NCBI RefSeq assembly: GCF_001437125.1
Contig: NZ_JQCA01000024.1
Location: 1 to 64,000 of the forward strand
Direction: 5' to 3'
DNA from: Levilactobacillus paucivorans
Lineage (GTDB): Bacteria > Bacillota > Bacilli > Lactobacillales > Lactobacillaceae
DNA: 64,000 nucleotides
The notes under the pieces are model-generated. The model was not told where the DNA came from. It did no database searches and saw only the letters and a program-made list of their open reading frames with translations. The position numbers were made by a program, and so were the translations under genes. Positions 41,752 to 51,178 of the stretch are shown piece after piece. Numbering within the stretch: position 1 is the stretch's first letter; each line of letters starts with the position of its first letter.

Positions 41752-42621
41752 TTAAGGTCGTTGATCAACAATCTCACTGCCAGTAAACCGATAGACCAGC
41801 TGGTCGTCGATGGTCCGAACTAGCGGATCAATCATCTCCGCCCACAGCGGATTGGTCGACCCATCCGCCAAGATCCGTTCGGTTCGCCGGAAGTAAACCC
41901 GCGCGCCCTTGGCCGGCTGAAGTGCCACTAATTCTGGCAAATCTAACACGGCCGCTCGATTACGTTTGTTAATCTGGATATAGTTAATCAAGGCCTTGGC
42001 CAGATCACCTTGAATATCCACGATGTGCTTGTTCGCACCCAGAGGCAGGAAGGAATTCTCCGGATCACCCACCAACGTGACATAGCTCTGCCAGTCGTTG
42101 TGCACCGGCCAATCATGCCCGGGATTCTTACTCAACAACCGACGCGTTGGCGTGTCAATGTATGGCAAGTGATTTTCAATTGCCTGTCCGTCACCTAAGT
42201 AAGCTGGCGTCTCCTGAAATTGTTGCTGGAGGGCCGCCAACGTTAACGGTGGATTGTCCAACTGCCATTTCACCTGGGCCTGAACCGTCATCACGGTATC
42301 AATCTGCACGTGAGTGGCATTCTTCCACGACGGCCGTCCCTTCTCTGGGGCCGGTAAGGCCAGGAAAATGATCACCGACCCCACTGGCACATCCTCCAGT
42401 AACGATCCCTGATAGCGATTGCCGTGGGCGTGACAGAACGTGTAAAGAAAGTTTGGCGCCCAGACATAGGGATCTTCATTGTCACCACCGACAGCGTCCA
42501 CGCCAATGGTCAGATCGGTCTCGGCCACGTGCACCGGGACCTCCTGGCGGACATTGTGTGGGACTAGGAACACCCGTGGGGCATCCGCCAGTAGTTCCGT
42601 TAAAGTCCTCTGTTGTTTCAT
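41752..42621 (-). CDS. Hypothetical protein in operon with map
   Basis: A 289-residue soluble protein that I do not recognise. Visible features are an N-terminal strand-rich part (VFLVPHNVRQEVPVHVAETDLTIGVDAVG), the motif DPYVWAPNFLYTFCHAHGN, a mid-region PGHDWPVHNDWQSYVTLVGD and a basic segment near the end. There is no signal peptide or membrane helix. ATG 42621 is chosen so that it starts 28 bp after the aminopeptidase stop; the longer frame would overlap that gene. The several His and Asp residues could be metal ligands, but no pattern is decisive. Confidence 0.6.
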   Translation of the reverse strand: MKQQRTLTELLADAPRVFLVPHNVRQEVPVHVAETDLTIGVDAVGGDNEDPYVWAPNFLYTFCHAHGNRYQGSLLEDVPVGSVIIFLALPAPEKGRPSWKNATHVQIDTVMTVQAQVKWQLDNPPLTLAALQQQFQETPAYLGDGQAIENHLPYIDTPTRRLLSKNPGHDWPVHNDWQSYVTLVGDPENSFLPLGANKHIVDIQGDLAKALINYIQINKRNRAAVLDLPELVALQPAKGARVYFRRTERILADGSTNPLWAEMIDPLVRTIDDQLVYRFTGSEIVDQRP

Positions 42622-42649
42622 CTTTCCTAACCCCACTTTCTTAACTGAC

Positions 42650-43438
42650 CTATGGTAACAAATATTTAGCGTCGCGTTCGTGGTCAAATGACGTCAAAAT
42701 CTTTGGCCCATCTTCGGTCACAACTAAGGTGTGCTCGTACTGACAGCTCAGGCTGCCATCGACCGTGTGAATCGTCCAGCCATCGTCATCCGGGCCGGAA
42801 CATTCATAGGAACCTACGTTAATCATGGGTTCAATGGTAATGGTCATCCCCGCCTTGAGACGCTTGCCGTGGCCGGCCTTACCGTAATGTGGCACATCAG
42901 GCCGTTCGTGCATCGTCGGTCCAATGCCATGGCCGATGTAATCCCGAACCACGCCGTAACCCAACTGGTTTTCCGCATAGTCTTGAATAGCAAACCCAAT
43001 ATCCCCGATACGATTACCCACGACTGCTTGGTCAATCCCTAGGTAGAGGGCCTTGCGCGTCACGTCCATCAACTTCTGAACCTCTGGAGACGCCTTGCCC
43101 ACCACGATGGCATGGCAAGCGTCGCTCAGGTACCCTTTGTAATCAATCACCGTGTCGAGCTTGATGAGATCGCCATTTTTAACGATGATGTCCTTGCTGG
43201 GACAACCATGACAGATGACATCGTTGACGCTGATACAGGTCGAGTATTTGTACCCTTCGAAGTTCAGTTCACCGGGTGTGGCCCCGTGACCCACGATGTA
43301 TTTGTAGGAAAAATGGTCGATGTCCCAGGTGCTCATCCCTGGCTTAATGTAGTCTTCTAGTTCGTGAAACAGGCCAGCTAAAATGTCGCCCGCAGCCTGC
43401 ATTCCCGCGATTTCGCGGTCTGATTTTAAAGTAATCAT
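42650..43438 (-). CDS. map: Methionine aminopeptidase, type I
   Basis: A 262-residue enzyme that removes the initiator methionine after deformylation. Metal ligands are in place: two Asp in LDTVIDYKGYLSDACH, His in GHGIGPTMHERP, Glu in ITIEPMI and Glu in CQYEHTLVV. Start ATG 43438 has AGGAGGACAC; a 35-residue upstream extension in the same frame lacks a site and is not used. It shares a transcript with the unknown gene at 41752-42621. Confidence 0.95.
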   Translation of the reverse strand: MITLKSDREIAGMQAAGDILAGLFHELEDYIKPGMSTWDIDHFSYKYIVGHGATPGELNFEGYKYSTCISVNDVICHGCPSKDIIVKNGDLIKLDTVIDYKGYLSDACHAIVVGKASPEVQKLMDVTRKALYLGIDQAVVGNRIGDIGFAIQDYAENQLGYGVVRDYIGHGIGPTMHERPDVPHYGKAGHGKRLKAGMTITIEPMINVGSYECSGPDDDGWTIHTVDGSLSCQYEHTLVVTEDGPKILTSFDHERDAKYLLP

Positions 43439-43738
43439 GTGTCCTCCTGTAAAATAGAAATGATTACCTTTCAGTATACGCTTGCGATCGCCTAGCGCCA
43501 AAGGAAAAATGGACTGGATAACTACTGGCATACTTTCATACACGCCTTACATTACGCCAATACCATTACTGGTTTCAACATCGGCGATGATGAGTTAATA
43601 CCCATACTTAGTCGAAGCAATCCCTGGCAACCGCAGACGCCCAATTGAGGTGACCCATAGTTAACGCCTCAATTCGTTGACTTTTCAAGGGTGAGATGGT
43701 TTGATAGGACTATCTTGAACCACTAAGGAGTCTTATTG
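43439..43738. other. 300-bp divergent intergenic region
   Basis: No gene seen. A hairpin AATTGAGG / CCTCAATT (about 43643-43675) and a TTGACT -35-like box at 43678 lie before the SnoaL-like gene. Confidence 0.35.
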
Positions 43739-44071
43739 ATGGATGATTTAACGTTACCTACTGCGATTACGGCCTTCATCAACACCACGAACGCCAGCGA
43801 TTCTGCCGGGTTTGTCGCCTTATTTACCGCCGATGCCGTTTTAAATGACTGGGGCACCGAGTACCATGGCACAGACGGAATTGCTTCCTGGAACCAGACC
43901 GACAATATTGGCAAACAATCGCACTTCGAACTCGCCGACTTTCGTCAGACTGATCCCCGAACCTGGATCGTCGACCTAGTGGTCACTGGCAATGGCTTCA
44001 ACGGCACGAGTCCGTTCCAATTCACCGTGAGCGAAGACCACCTCCAAGAAGTTAAAATCCTACCAGATTAA
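43739..44071 (+). CDS. SnoaL/NTF2-like domain protein
   Basis: A 110-residue single-domain protein of the NTF2-like fold: PTAITAFINTTNASDSAGFVALFTADAVLNDWGTEYHGTDGIASW is the standard helix-helix-strand opening of SnoaL-like enzymes. Such proteins are small-molecule-binding or isomerase-like; no substrate can be assigned. ATG 43739 follows AAGGAG at 8 nt. Confidence 0.8.
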   Translation: MDDLTLPTAITAFINTTNASDSAGFVALFTADAVLNDWGTEYHGTDGIASWNQTDNIGKQSHFELADFRQTDPRTWIVDLVVTGNGFNGTSPFQFTVSEDHLQEVKILPD

Positions 44072-44083
44072 ACCTGAAGTTTA

Positions 44084-44114
44084 GGCGAGCACGCGATGCT
44101 CGTCTTTTTATTTG
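44084..44114 (+). terminator. Terminator of the SnoaL-like gene
   Basis: GGCGAGCA / TGCTCGTC stem followed by T5. Confidence 0.8.
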
Positions 44115-44445
44115 CCGGTAACAGCCGTCAAGGCCTGTGACATGGGCTAACTCACAAACTTTTAGTTAGTAAATAACGCCATATAGGCAAGATGTTTTTA
44201 GCCCGTTGAAGCCTATTCAATCGCCGTATTAAAGTCTTGTTATCCGGCTAAAATCCCCCCACTTATTTAACAGTTCGATAGACACCACGCCTGTAAAACA
44301 CGGGATTACTTTTATGGTTTAATCAATGTGTAAATAAATAGTTTTGTGGTAACATTACCCCTATAAGAAACCATTCGACCGCAGCGTTCTCCTCGGGTTT
44401 TTCAACCGTCAGCTGCACGGCTAAAATGAGTGAGGAGAAATCACG
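44115..44445. other. Upstream region of surface protein B
   Basis: About 330 bp with no gene seen. It contains a small palindrome GGTAACATTACC (about 44348-44359) near the expected promoter of the surface protein, but no confident -35/-10 pair. Confidence 0.3.
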
Positions 44446-46986
44446 ATGAACATCCGCAAATTTGAGGACCATTCACAAACCACTAAGCTTCATTTCAAAC
44501 TTTATAAAGCAGGAAAATTATGGCTGGTGGGCGCCATTGCATCAGGCGTTCTCGTTGCGGGATTAAGTGTCTCAACCACTGCCAACGCCGCTACAAATGA
44601 AGACGGTGACGATGCTGCTGAAGTAGCAGATTCAGGAACAGTTACCGCGAAATCGGTGAAGCTAGTAACTTCATCCGCGGCTCCGGCTACATCTACTGCT
44701 GAACCAGCTCACTCTGTGGCTGCTCCGGCTACACCTACTGCTGAGCCAGCCCATTCTGTGGCTAGTCCGGCTCCGTCTGCCGCTGAACCAGCTCATTCTG
44801 TGGCTAGTCTGGCTTCGTCTGCCGCTGAACCGGCTCATTCTGTGGCTAGTTTGGGTTCGTCTGTCGCTGAACCAACACCAGCCTTTGCTGCCCCGATGGC
44901 GCTTTCAGCGATCGCACCACTCCCGGCATCCGATCCAACCATTCAAACAGATTCGGACAGCGATGGAAAGCCGATCGCTGGAACTACCATCTCAACTGTA
45001 CCTAGTTTGGGAAACTTCTACGTCAACGTAGGGGATAGTAATGTCATCCCCTATGACTCAAAAGCCTACGTTGGACTAGTTCCCTATGATGCCGAAAATA
45101 TGAATACTTTTCCACAAGATGTTTTTGGCTTTTATGTTGTTCTACCAGCCTCAATTACGGCTAAACTAACTGATGTTCAGGACGCTGCAGATGCCTATGT
45201 TTCTGCTTTAAAAGCTGATGTCGATTCTGATGGGAAACCTTATGTCAGTATCGACACACTGAAGGTCTACCGTTTGGAGAATACGAAAGACGGCCGTTAT
45301 GTCTTCTACTTCCAACCAAACAAGGGTGCTTCGTTTCAAAAAAAACCACTGAACAGTACTGGCACCGACAAGCGTACCGGCTACGGTAGTCAGGTTCATA
45401 TGTACACCTTGGTCTCAACAGCCAATTCAGATGATGAGGGTCCAGAACCTACTTCTGTCGTCATTAACAATCCCAATGGAAAAAACGGTGAGATTCCAAC
45501 CTCAGACATCCTGTTCATGGGAATCGGTGATCAAACCTACCCTGGCGGCAACGACTACCAAGCTTACAGTGCCACGGATATCTCTGGAACAAGTGATTGG
45601 CCCGATGATAACGTTGTGGGTATCTACGCCGACAATGGGGCCAAGACTCTGACCTACGTTAACATTAGTATTGCAGAAAAATATACAATCCGCGTGGCGG
45701 ACACGAATGCGACCATCATAGGAAACACCAAGTTTCTTCCCGATTCAGTTTCAACGAAACCCGGGACGACCTACAACCCTAGTGATTATTTAACTCATGC
45801 GTTCTTGTCGAGCAAATTGAGTCACTCCGCATACTGGTATCCTTCTATTCAGTATGTCGGCAACTCGACTAATCCGACACCGCAGACACTACCGGACACT
45901 GTTACTCTTGAGCCAAGTAAACTAGATATGACCGATAGCACTACCGGCTCGGACATCACCGGAAATATCTTCACCTTCCAAGTTTCACGAATCAAGACTA
46001 AACTCTCTGCGACCAATGCCACTTACTATGCTGGCACCACTAACGCCTGGAAACCTGAAGACACCCTCGGAGGGACCGCCCCAGATGGGACAGAACTTGA
46101 CGTTGCCCAAGCTATCAAAGGTAATACCCCAACTTTGGGATCGATCGTGATGACCATCACTGATCAAAACGGGAAAACCGTCCAAACCACAGAGCTGAAT
46201 ATTTCCGGCACATACACAGTGACATACAAGTATGACGACGCGCAAGGAAACACGAGCAGCGCCACATCGACAATCACAGTCAAACCAGCTGCCAGCACCT
46301 TAACCGTAGCGGACCAAGCCATCACAGCCGGCACTAAATGGACGCCAACCGATGCCATCACTGGCCAAACGGCCGTCGATGGGACTGCCATTACCACGCC
46401 ATCGATGGGCACCGCAGCCGATGGTTCTAAACTTGCGGTTACTATCACGGATAGTGATAACAACACGATCGACCCAGCCACCTTTGACGCTAGCACGCCG
46501 GGGACTTATACCCTGACCTACACGTACACGGATGCCAATGGTAATGTCGTGACCCCTGATGCGGTTACGCTGACTGTCAACCCACGCTCAATTCCCGATA
46601 ATGGTGGCAATACCACGACAGGAAACACTGGCACAGACAATCCAGCAACCGATCCCGGGTCGACGGGTACTGGCACGACAAAGCCAGGTAAACCGACGAT
46701 GCCTTCTAAACCAACGACACCCACAAAGCCAATATTGAAGGCCGTTCACGCCCCTCAAGTTACACCTGTACCCAAACAACTCGTTGAACACCCAATGGCC
46801 AAGGGTACCGCACCAGCAAAGGGCGTTCAACCGACCGGTGGTCATGCGATGACGACTGTTGGTCAATTAGCTAAAAACGACACGCTGCCACAAACTGGTG
46901 AACAGAACACACCGTGGTTAACTGAATTGGGGCTTGTGCTCTTGGCTTTGAGCCAAACTCTAGTAGTTCGCCGGAAACAAGATTAA
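44446..46986 (+). CDS. KxYKxGKxW-signal, LPxTG-anchored surface protein B
   Basis: An 846-residue wall protein. Signal HFKLYKAGKLW is at residues 17-27. Residues about 78-147 hold five copies of a 14-residue repeat (consensus SPAxSAAEPAHSVA). The globular domain at about 190-500 (LGNFYVNV, FGFYVVLPAS, GRYVFYFQPNKG, DILFMGIGDQTYPG) is homologous to that of the protein at 24091. Two Ig-like repeats (GTYTVTYKYDDAQGNTSSA, GTYTLTYTYTDANGNVVT) and a Pro/Lys stalk lead to LPQTG, a helix and RRKQD. Likely a glycosylated adhesin, ligand unknown. The ribosome site is GAGGAG. Confidence 0.88.
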   Translation: MNIRKFEDHSQTTKLHFKLYKAGKLWLVGAIASGVLVAGLSVSTTANAATNEDGDDAAEVADSGTVTAKSVKLVTSSAAPATSTAEPAHSVAAPATPTAEPAHSVASPAPSAAEPAHSVASLASSAAEPAHSVASLGSSVAEPTPAFAAPMALSAIAPLPASDPTIQTDSDSDGKPIAGTTISTVPSLGNFYVNVGDSNVIPYDSKAYVGLVPYDAENMNTFPQDVFGFYVVLPASITAKLTDVQDAADAYVSALKADVDSDGKPYVSIDTLKVYRLENTKDGRYVFYFQPNKGASFQKKPLNSTGTDKRTGYGSQVHMYTLVSTANSDDEGPEPTSVVINNPNGKNGEIPTSDILFMGIGDQTYPGGNDYQAYSATDISGTSDWPDDNVVGIYADNGAKTLTYVNISIAEKYTIRVADTNATIIGNTKFLPDSVSTKPGTTYNPSDYLTHAFLSSKLSHSAYWYPSIQYVGNSTNPTPQTLPDTVTLEPSKLDMTDSTTGSDITGNIFTFQVSRIKTKLSATNATYYAGTTNAWKPEDTLGGTAPDGTELDVAQAIKGNTPTLGSIVMTITDQNGKTVQTTELNISGTYTVTYKYDDAQGNTSSATSTITVKPAASTLTVADQAITAGTKWTPTDAITGQTAVDGTAITTPSMGTAADGSKLAVTITDSDNNTIDPATFDASTPGTYTLTYTYTDANGNVVTPDAVTLTVNPRSIPDNGGNTTTGNTGTDNPATDPGSTGTGTTKPGKPTMPSKPTTPTKPILKAVHAPQVTPVPKQLVEHPMAKGTAPAKGVQPTGGHAMTTVGQLAKNDTLPQTGEQNTPWLTELGLVLLALSQTLVVRRKQD
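44677..44886 (+). repeat. Five in-frame 42-bp coding repeats
   Basis: Tandem 42-bp units inside surface protein B encode a 14-residue Ala/Pro/Ser motif ending AEPAHSVA; the last unit is degenerate. Copy number is likely variable between strains. Confidence 0.75.
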
Positions 46987-47001
46987 CTGAACAGAATTTC
47001 T

Positions 47002-47040
47002 AACGCGTTGCGGTCATCAGACTGTGACGCGTTTTTCTTG
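47002..47040 (+). terminator. Terminator of surface protein B
   Basis: AACGC...GTCA / TGAC...GCGTT stem followed by T5. Confidence 0.7.
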
Positions 47041-47083
47041 TAAGATTACTGTAATCACCTTATATTGGCACAAGAGGTGCCAT

Positions 47084-47314
47084 ATGAAATCCATAAAAAA
47101 GCAAAACTTAACTGGCGAAACTGTTCTGCCAATTCCTAAGGAAATTGAAGCTAACGCTGACTACTACGATGTCTATTCCGGTCGAAACAAAGCCATTGTC
47201 TATTTGCCTAAAGTTCTTAATCCCTTTAACAACGCTGAATTTATTAAAACCCATCAACATGCCTTGCTTCAAGATGACCGACTTAAACCTCATTTACGAC
47301 ATAATGAATTCTAA
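47084..47314 (+). CDS. Orphan MazE/PemI-like antitoxin
   Basis: A 76-residue protein. KKQNLTGETVLPIPKEIEA followed by YYDVYSGRNKAIVYLPK has the swapped-hairpin AbrB/MazE pattern (G.S/T..LPIPKEI..., then a polar strand pair). The C-terminal half (NPFNNAEFIKTHQHALLQ) resembles the toxin-binding arm of PemI-type antitoxins. Start ATG 47084 has AAGAGGTG. No MazF-like toxin follows; the next 500 bp are non-coding, so it is an orphan. Confidence 0.6.
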   Translation: MKSIKKQNLTGETVLPIPKEIEANADYYDVYSGRNKAIVYLPKVLNPFNNAEFIKTHQHALLQDDRLKPHLRHNEF

Positions 47315-47344
47315 CTGTCTATCGAAAGTCACTCCCCCTACTAG

Positions 47345-47377
47345 TACTAACGAAATCCGCCGCCAGTTTTTCGCATA
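47345..47377. repeat. 33-nt motif shared with 18518-18550
   Basis: TACTAACGAAAT and TTTTTCGCATA ends are identical in both copies, with 27 of 33 positions equal and no gaps. CGAAA and TTTCG can pair. Confidence 0.5.
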
Positions 47378-47476
47378 TTTTTCAAAAACTTTTTTCAAAC
47401 TGTGAAAACTCTTAGAACAACGGGACTTTGGTCACGATTTCATAAGAAAATTACTCATTTCTTTTTAATTTTCCTG

Positions 47477-47504
47477 TTTACAAATCAAAAAAAGATGCTA
47501 GTAT
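47477..47504 (+). promoter_or_regulatory. Promoter of the asnA T-box transcript
   Basis: -35 TTTACA (47477-47482), 16-bp spacer, extended -10 TGC-TAGTAT (47499-47504). Confidence 0.6.
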
Positions 47505-47520
47505 AGGTTTCACAAGATAA

Positions 47521-47800
47521 AAAACGGAGGAAAGACAAGTAAGATTCGTCAACCTGCCAGTGAGTTGGGAGCTAGTGAAAACCCAATCAGCGTTGACCTA
47601 TCCGAATAACACTTTCTTAGTTGCTGACCGAACCAACCTTGGTTGAAGTAAGTTAAGCCGTGACCGATACGTTACCATCGGTGGAGTATGATTGTACTCC
47701 AATTGAGCTGGTCTATTTTAGATAGACAACTTGGGTGGTACCGCGAAAGTAGCCTTTCGTCCCTTGATTTTCTGAGGGGACGGAAGGCTTTTTCTTTTGT
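47521..47800 (+). promoter_or_regulatory. T-box riboswitch (asparagine) controlling asnA
   Basis: Contains the T-box core GGGTGGTACCGCG at 47733-47745. Stem I has a likely specifier codon AAC (Asn) at 47608-47610 in the context CCGAATAACACTTT. The terminator stem pairs CCTTTCGTCCC with GGGGACGGAAGG (about 47752-47788) followed by T5. Uncharged tRNA-Asn should stabilise the antiterminator and turn on asnA. Confidence 0.92.
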
Positions 47801-47831
47801 CTTAATCCAACACGTAAAGGAGAAATGGACC

Positions 47832-48839
47832 ATGCATTTAATTATTCCAGAATCATACGAACCAAAGCTGTCGGTTAAAGAAACGCAAAAGGCTATCCGG
47901 TACATCCGTGAAACCTTCCAAGACGAATTCGGTGACCAATTAAATCTGTCACGGCTGTCCGCACCTATGTTTGTCGACAAGGCCACTGGGCTGAACGATA
48001 ACTTGAACGGGGTTGAAAAGCCAGTCTCCTTTACCATGGCTGACATGGGCGACGCTCAGATTGAAATCGTCCACTCTTTAGCCAAATGGAAACGGGTTGC
48101 CTTGAAGCGTTACGGCTTTGACCTACACGAAGGCCTCTACACCAACATGAACGCCATTCGTAAGGACGAAGACCTGGACAACTACCACTCCGCTTACGTT
48201 GACCAATGGGATTGGGAAAAGGTCATCACCAGAGAAGAACGGACGCTTGACACGTTGAAGCAGACTGTTCGGACTATCTTCAAAGTAATCAAGCACATGG
48301 AACACGAAGTTTGGTACAAGTTCCCCCAAGCTGTTCACCACTTACCCGATGAAATTCACTTCATCACGACGCAAGAATTGGAAGACCGTTACCCTAAGTT
48401 CACCCCTAAGGAACGGGAAAACGCCATTACCAAGGAACTTGGCTGTGTCTTCTTAATGAAGATCGGTGGCGAATTAAAGAGTGGCAAACGTCATGATGGC
48501 CGGGCCCCTGACTACGATGACTGGGAATTAAACGGTGACATTCTCTTCTGGTACGAACCTTTGAACCAGGCCATGGAAATCTCCAGCATGGGGATTCGGG
48601 TCGACGCCGACTCACTGCGTAAGCAACTTAAGTTAGCTGACGCCGAGGACCGGCTGACCTTGCCTTATCACCAAATGGTCTTAAACGAAGAAGTCCCATT
48701 CACTATCGGTGGTGGGATTGGCCAATCCCGGCTGTGCATGTTGTTACTGGGTAAGGCTCACGTGGGCGAAGTGCAAGCTTCCCTCTGGCCACAAGAAATG
48801 ATCGACAAATGCGAAGCTGCTAACATTCATTTACTGTAA
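47832..48839 (+). CDS. asnA: Aspartate-ammonia ligase (asparagine synthetase A)
   Basis: A 335-residue enzyme making asparagine from aspartate, ammonia and ATP. It has the class II aminoacyl-tRNA synthetase-like catalytic fold, with conserved [43 protein letters not shown] and the C-terminal [21 protein letters not shown] 47832 follows AAAGGAGAA; the longer frame would run into the T-box terminator. Expression is set by the asparagine T-box just upstream, so the cell makes asparagine only when tRNA-Asn is uncharged. Confidence 0.97.
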   Translation: MHLIIPESYEPKLSVKETQKAIRYIRETFQDEFGDQLNLSRLSAPMFVDKATGLNDNLNGVEKPVSFTMADMGDAQIEIVHSLAKWKRVALKRYGFDLHEGLYTNMNAIRKDEDLDNYHSAYVDQWDWEKVITREERTLDTLKQTVRTIFKVIKHMEHEVWYKFPQAVHHLPDEIHFITTQELEDRYPKFTPKERENAITKELGCVFLMKIGGELKSGKRHDGRAPDYDDWELNGDILFWYEPLNQAMEISSMGIRVDADSLRKQLKLADAEDRLTLPYHQMVLNEEVPFTIGGGIGQSRLCMLLLGKAHVGEVQASLWPQEMIDKCEAANIHLL

Positions 48840-48844
48840 ACAAA

Positions 48845-48885
48845 TAGCCACGACTCGCCTTTACTTGGCGGTCGTGGCTTTTATT
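48845..48885 (+). terminator. Terminator of asnA
   Basis: AGCCACGACTCGCC / GGCGGTCGTGGCT stem followed by TTTTA. Confidence 0.85.
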
Positions 48886-48909
48886 TTGTGCTAAATAAAG
48901 AGATGGGAG

Positions 48910-49036
48910 GCCGCCTGCGGCTGCCAGGGATTACGCCTGCTGTGGGGACGCTTCAGCCTAAAAACCAGGCTTCTCGCTCGCTTTGAAGCCACGAAGACCA
49001 CGCGTCTTCAAAGTCGCCCGTGACCTCCTCCGGCTA
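48910..49036. repeat. Dispersed structured intergenic repeat, copy 2
   Basis: Shorter homologue of 11347-11529, lacking its internal hairpin insertion. The TTTGAAG / CTTCAAA hairpin and the flanking GC-rich blocks are kept. Confidence 0.75.
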
Positions 49037-49095
49037 CACTGTTTTTTGCCAAATAAACGACCACAACCCAACTTCACGGCTTCACCATCAATACA

Positions 49096-49266
49096 TTATT
49101 CTTTACTCTCAGTTGAATTCGTCAACTTTGATAAACTGTCTTTCCAGCTTGAAAAGGATTCAAACGTTTCTCCAATGCCACTTTTACTTTCCTGCATTGC
49201 CTTCCTAGTTTCTTCTTTTAGTTTCCGTTTCCCTTTTTCTTCAGAAATATCTCGTTTTCTATCCAC
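49096..49266 (-). CDS. Small charged protein of 56 residues
   Basis: A GTG at 49266 preceded by AAGGAGGT opens a 56-codon frame ending in TAA at 49096-49098. The product is highly charged and helical: DRKRDISEEKGKRKLKEETR, then a Ser/Gly segment and SFSSWKDSLSKLTNSTESKE. It has no membrane segment and no family that I recognise. The near-ideal ribosome site and unbroken charged frame support a real gene. It lies between the intergenic repeat and uppP. Confidence 0.6.
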   Translation of the reverse strand: MDRKRDISEEKGKRKLKEETRKAMQESKSGIGETFESFSSWKDSLSKLTNSTESKE

Positions 49267-49498
49267 CTAATACCTCCTTATCGACCTGAGTTTCTTCAAT
49301 ATAGGCAGTATACCGCTAACGTATATCGATGTACTTCAATTGAACTTACACAAATACTTCTTTCTATCCCACTAAATTCATCCCATTTACCAACATTTTA
49401 CACAACCGCAATCCCACCTTTACACCAATTCGATACGATGAACCCTAACCGCTGTCACCTTGTGGCAGACTTACTCGTTCTAGAAAGAAGGACCTTGC

Positions 49499-50326
49499 GT
49501 GTTAGAAATCATTAAAGCGGTCATCTTGGGTATCATCGAAGGGATTACGGAATTTCTACCGATTAGTTCCACCGGCCACCTTTATCTAGCCGATGCCTTC
49601 GTGAAACTCAACGAACCCACGGCCTTTATCAATATGTTTATGGTGGTTATCCAACTAGGCGCTATCTTGGCGGTGGTCGTGATCTACTTCAATAAACTTA
49701 ATCCCTGGGCCCAGCGAAAAACTAATCTGGAACGTCACCAGACCTGGGTACTCTGGGCCAAAGTCATCATTGCAGTTCTGCCAGCGATCATTGTAGGCTT
49801 GCCGTTAAACGACTGGATGGACGCGCACCTCACGAGTTGGCAAGTCATTGCGGGAACCCTGATTGTCTACGGTATCCTGTTCATTGTGATTGAAGCCTAC
49901 AATAAGACAAAGCGGCCCCGTTATGCCGATCTCAACCAACTCCCCATCACGATGGCCGTCCTGATCGGCCTCTGCCAAGTGCTGGCCATGGTCCCCGGAA
50001 CCTCACGCTCTGGCGCCACCATCTTGGGTGCCATCTTACTGGGAACCTCGCGTTACGCAGCCACCGAATTTTCCTTTTTCCTAGCCATCCCCACCATGCT
50101 GGGTGCTTCCAGTCTAAAGGTTTTGAAATACCTCATCCACGGCAACCACTTCACTGGCATGCAACTAGCCGTGCTGACAACTGGAACCGTGGTGTCCTTT
50201 CTCGTGGCCTATCTGGCCATTAAGTTCCTTCTCAGCTACATTCGTAACAATGATTTCAAGGTCTTCGGGTGGTATCGAATTGCCCTTGGAACACTGGTAA
50301 TTGCTTATTTTGGGTTACTCAACTAA
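49499..50326 (+). CDS. uppP: Undecaprenyl-diphosphatase
   Basis: A 275-residue integral membrane enzyme (BacA family) that dephosphorylates undecaprenyl pyrophosphate, recycling the peptidoglycan lipid carrier and giving bacitracin resistance. Signatures are [19 protein letters not shown] (residues 12-30) and [16 protein letters not shown] in the second half; about eight helices. Start is GTG 49499 with AAGGA 7 nt upstream. Monocistronic, with a terminator after it. Confidence 0.96.
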   Translation: MLEIIKAVILGIIEGITEFLPISSTGHLYLADAFVKLNEPTAFINMFMVVIQLGAILAVVVIYFNKLNPWAQRKTNLERHQTWVLWAKVIIAVLPAIIVGLPLNDWMDAHLTSWQVIAGTLIVYGILFIVIEAYNKTKRPRYADLNQLPITMAVLIGLCQVLAMVPGTSRSGATILGAILLGTSRYAATEFSFFLAIPTMLGASSLKVLKYLIHGNHFTGMQLAVLTTGTVVSFLVAYLAIKFLLSYIRNNDFKVFGWYRIALGTLVIAYFGLLN

Positions 50327-50365
50327 TTATCTGACCCCAATATTGCCAGTTTGTTACAAGTTATG

Positions 50366-50406
50366 TGACAGCCGTTTGTAATATTTGAATGGCTGTTTTT
50401 TGATTT
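50366..50406 (+). terminator. Terminator of uppP
   Basis: CAGCC / GGCTG stem extended by weak pairs and followed by T6. Confidence 0.65.
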
Positions 50407-50596
50407 CTTAAGAACTTATTAAGCCCGGTATCATAGGATCCTCAAGGAATTGAAGGTCCAACACTAATCAGGGCCAACTCTAACTCCCCAGATGTTGTGA
50501 AGTCCTTTTAACTGCCCGGTAACCGGCTGTTAACATGTTTGCAACATTTCTCCGGTATACTGCAATTAGCAATTAAGGGATGAGGAAGTTATCGAA

Positions 50597-50998
50597 ATGT
50601 CAAAATTTAAAATTAAAATCGCAACATTATTATTACTATTTGGCTTCTCCTTCGGGACTCTTACCGATGTGACGGCCAACCTCATGCCTGAAACCACGAC
50701 TACGGCTCAGGCATCGAGCAAGGTCTCCAAGAGCCAGGCAAAGAAAATCGCCGAAATCAATAAGAATCTTTCGAAGAAACAAAAAGCTGCTAAGAAATGG
50801 ATCGCTAAGCGCGAATCCGGCTACAACTACTCCGCTCGTAATGGTCGTTGTTACGGTCGTTACCAATTACTGAAGTCTTACCTGCACGGTGATTACTCAC
50901 CTGCTAACCAAGAACGGGTTGCCAACAACTACGTCAGTGGTCGTTACGGCACTTGGACGAAGGCTAAGCGTTTCTGGCAGAGTCATCACTGGTACTAG
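50597..50998 (+). CDS. Secreted aggregation-promoting-factor/transglycosylase-like protein
   Basis: A 133-residue exported protein. The signal peptide covers about residues 1-39 (cleavage near AQA-S), followed by a Lys-rich linker. The C-terminal domain AKKWIAKRESGYNYSARNGRCYGRYQL...YSPANQERVANNYVSGRYGTWTKAKRFWQSHHWY is the small lysozyme-like domain found in lactobacillar Apf and LysM muramidases; Glu in KRESGYNY is the likely catalytic acid. No LysM is present, so it would bind the wall through its charge. A role in wall remodelling or aggregation is inferred. Confidence 0.85.
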   Translation: MSKFKIKIATLLLLFGFSFGTLTDVTANLMPETTTTAQASSKVSKSQAKKIAEINKNLSKKQKAAKKWIAKRESGYNYSARNGRCYGRYQLLKSYLHGDYSPANQERVANNYVSGRYGTWTKAKRFWQSHHWY

Positions 50999-51080
50999 AA
51001 TAGCGTCGGCTGTTCGTACCTTATCGCTACATAGCACAAATCACCAGGGTTCTTGTTTGGACATAGAATTGACTGAGTAA

Positions 51081-51116
51081 CTGACCGACTAGCTGGGGCT
51101 AGCCGGTTTTTTATTT
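51081..51116 (+). terminator. Terminator of the Apf-like gene
   Basis: ACCGACTAGC / GCTAGCCGGT stem followed by T6. Confidence 0.85.
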
Positions 51117-51178
51117 TGCGCATTTAGTCCTTAACGACTAAACTAGAAATCATAATCATTCTGAGAAAGGATCAGCCA

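Noticed and set aside
44677..44886. Tandem repeats that could suggest a CRISPR array
   Set aside because: Repeats are adjacent without spacers, keep the reading frame, and encode a 14-residue motif.
48983..49270. 95-codon plus-strand frame upstream of uppP
   Set aside because: It begins inside the dispersed repeat and is antisense to the small gene at 49096-49266, which has the better ribosome site.
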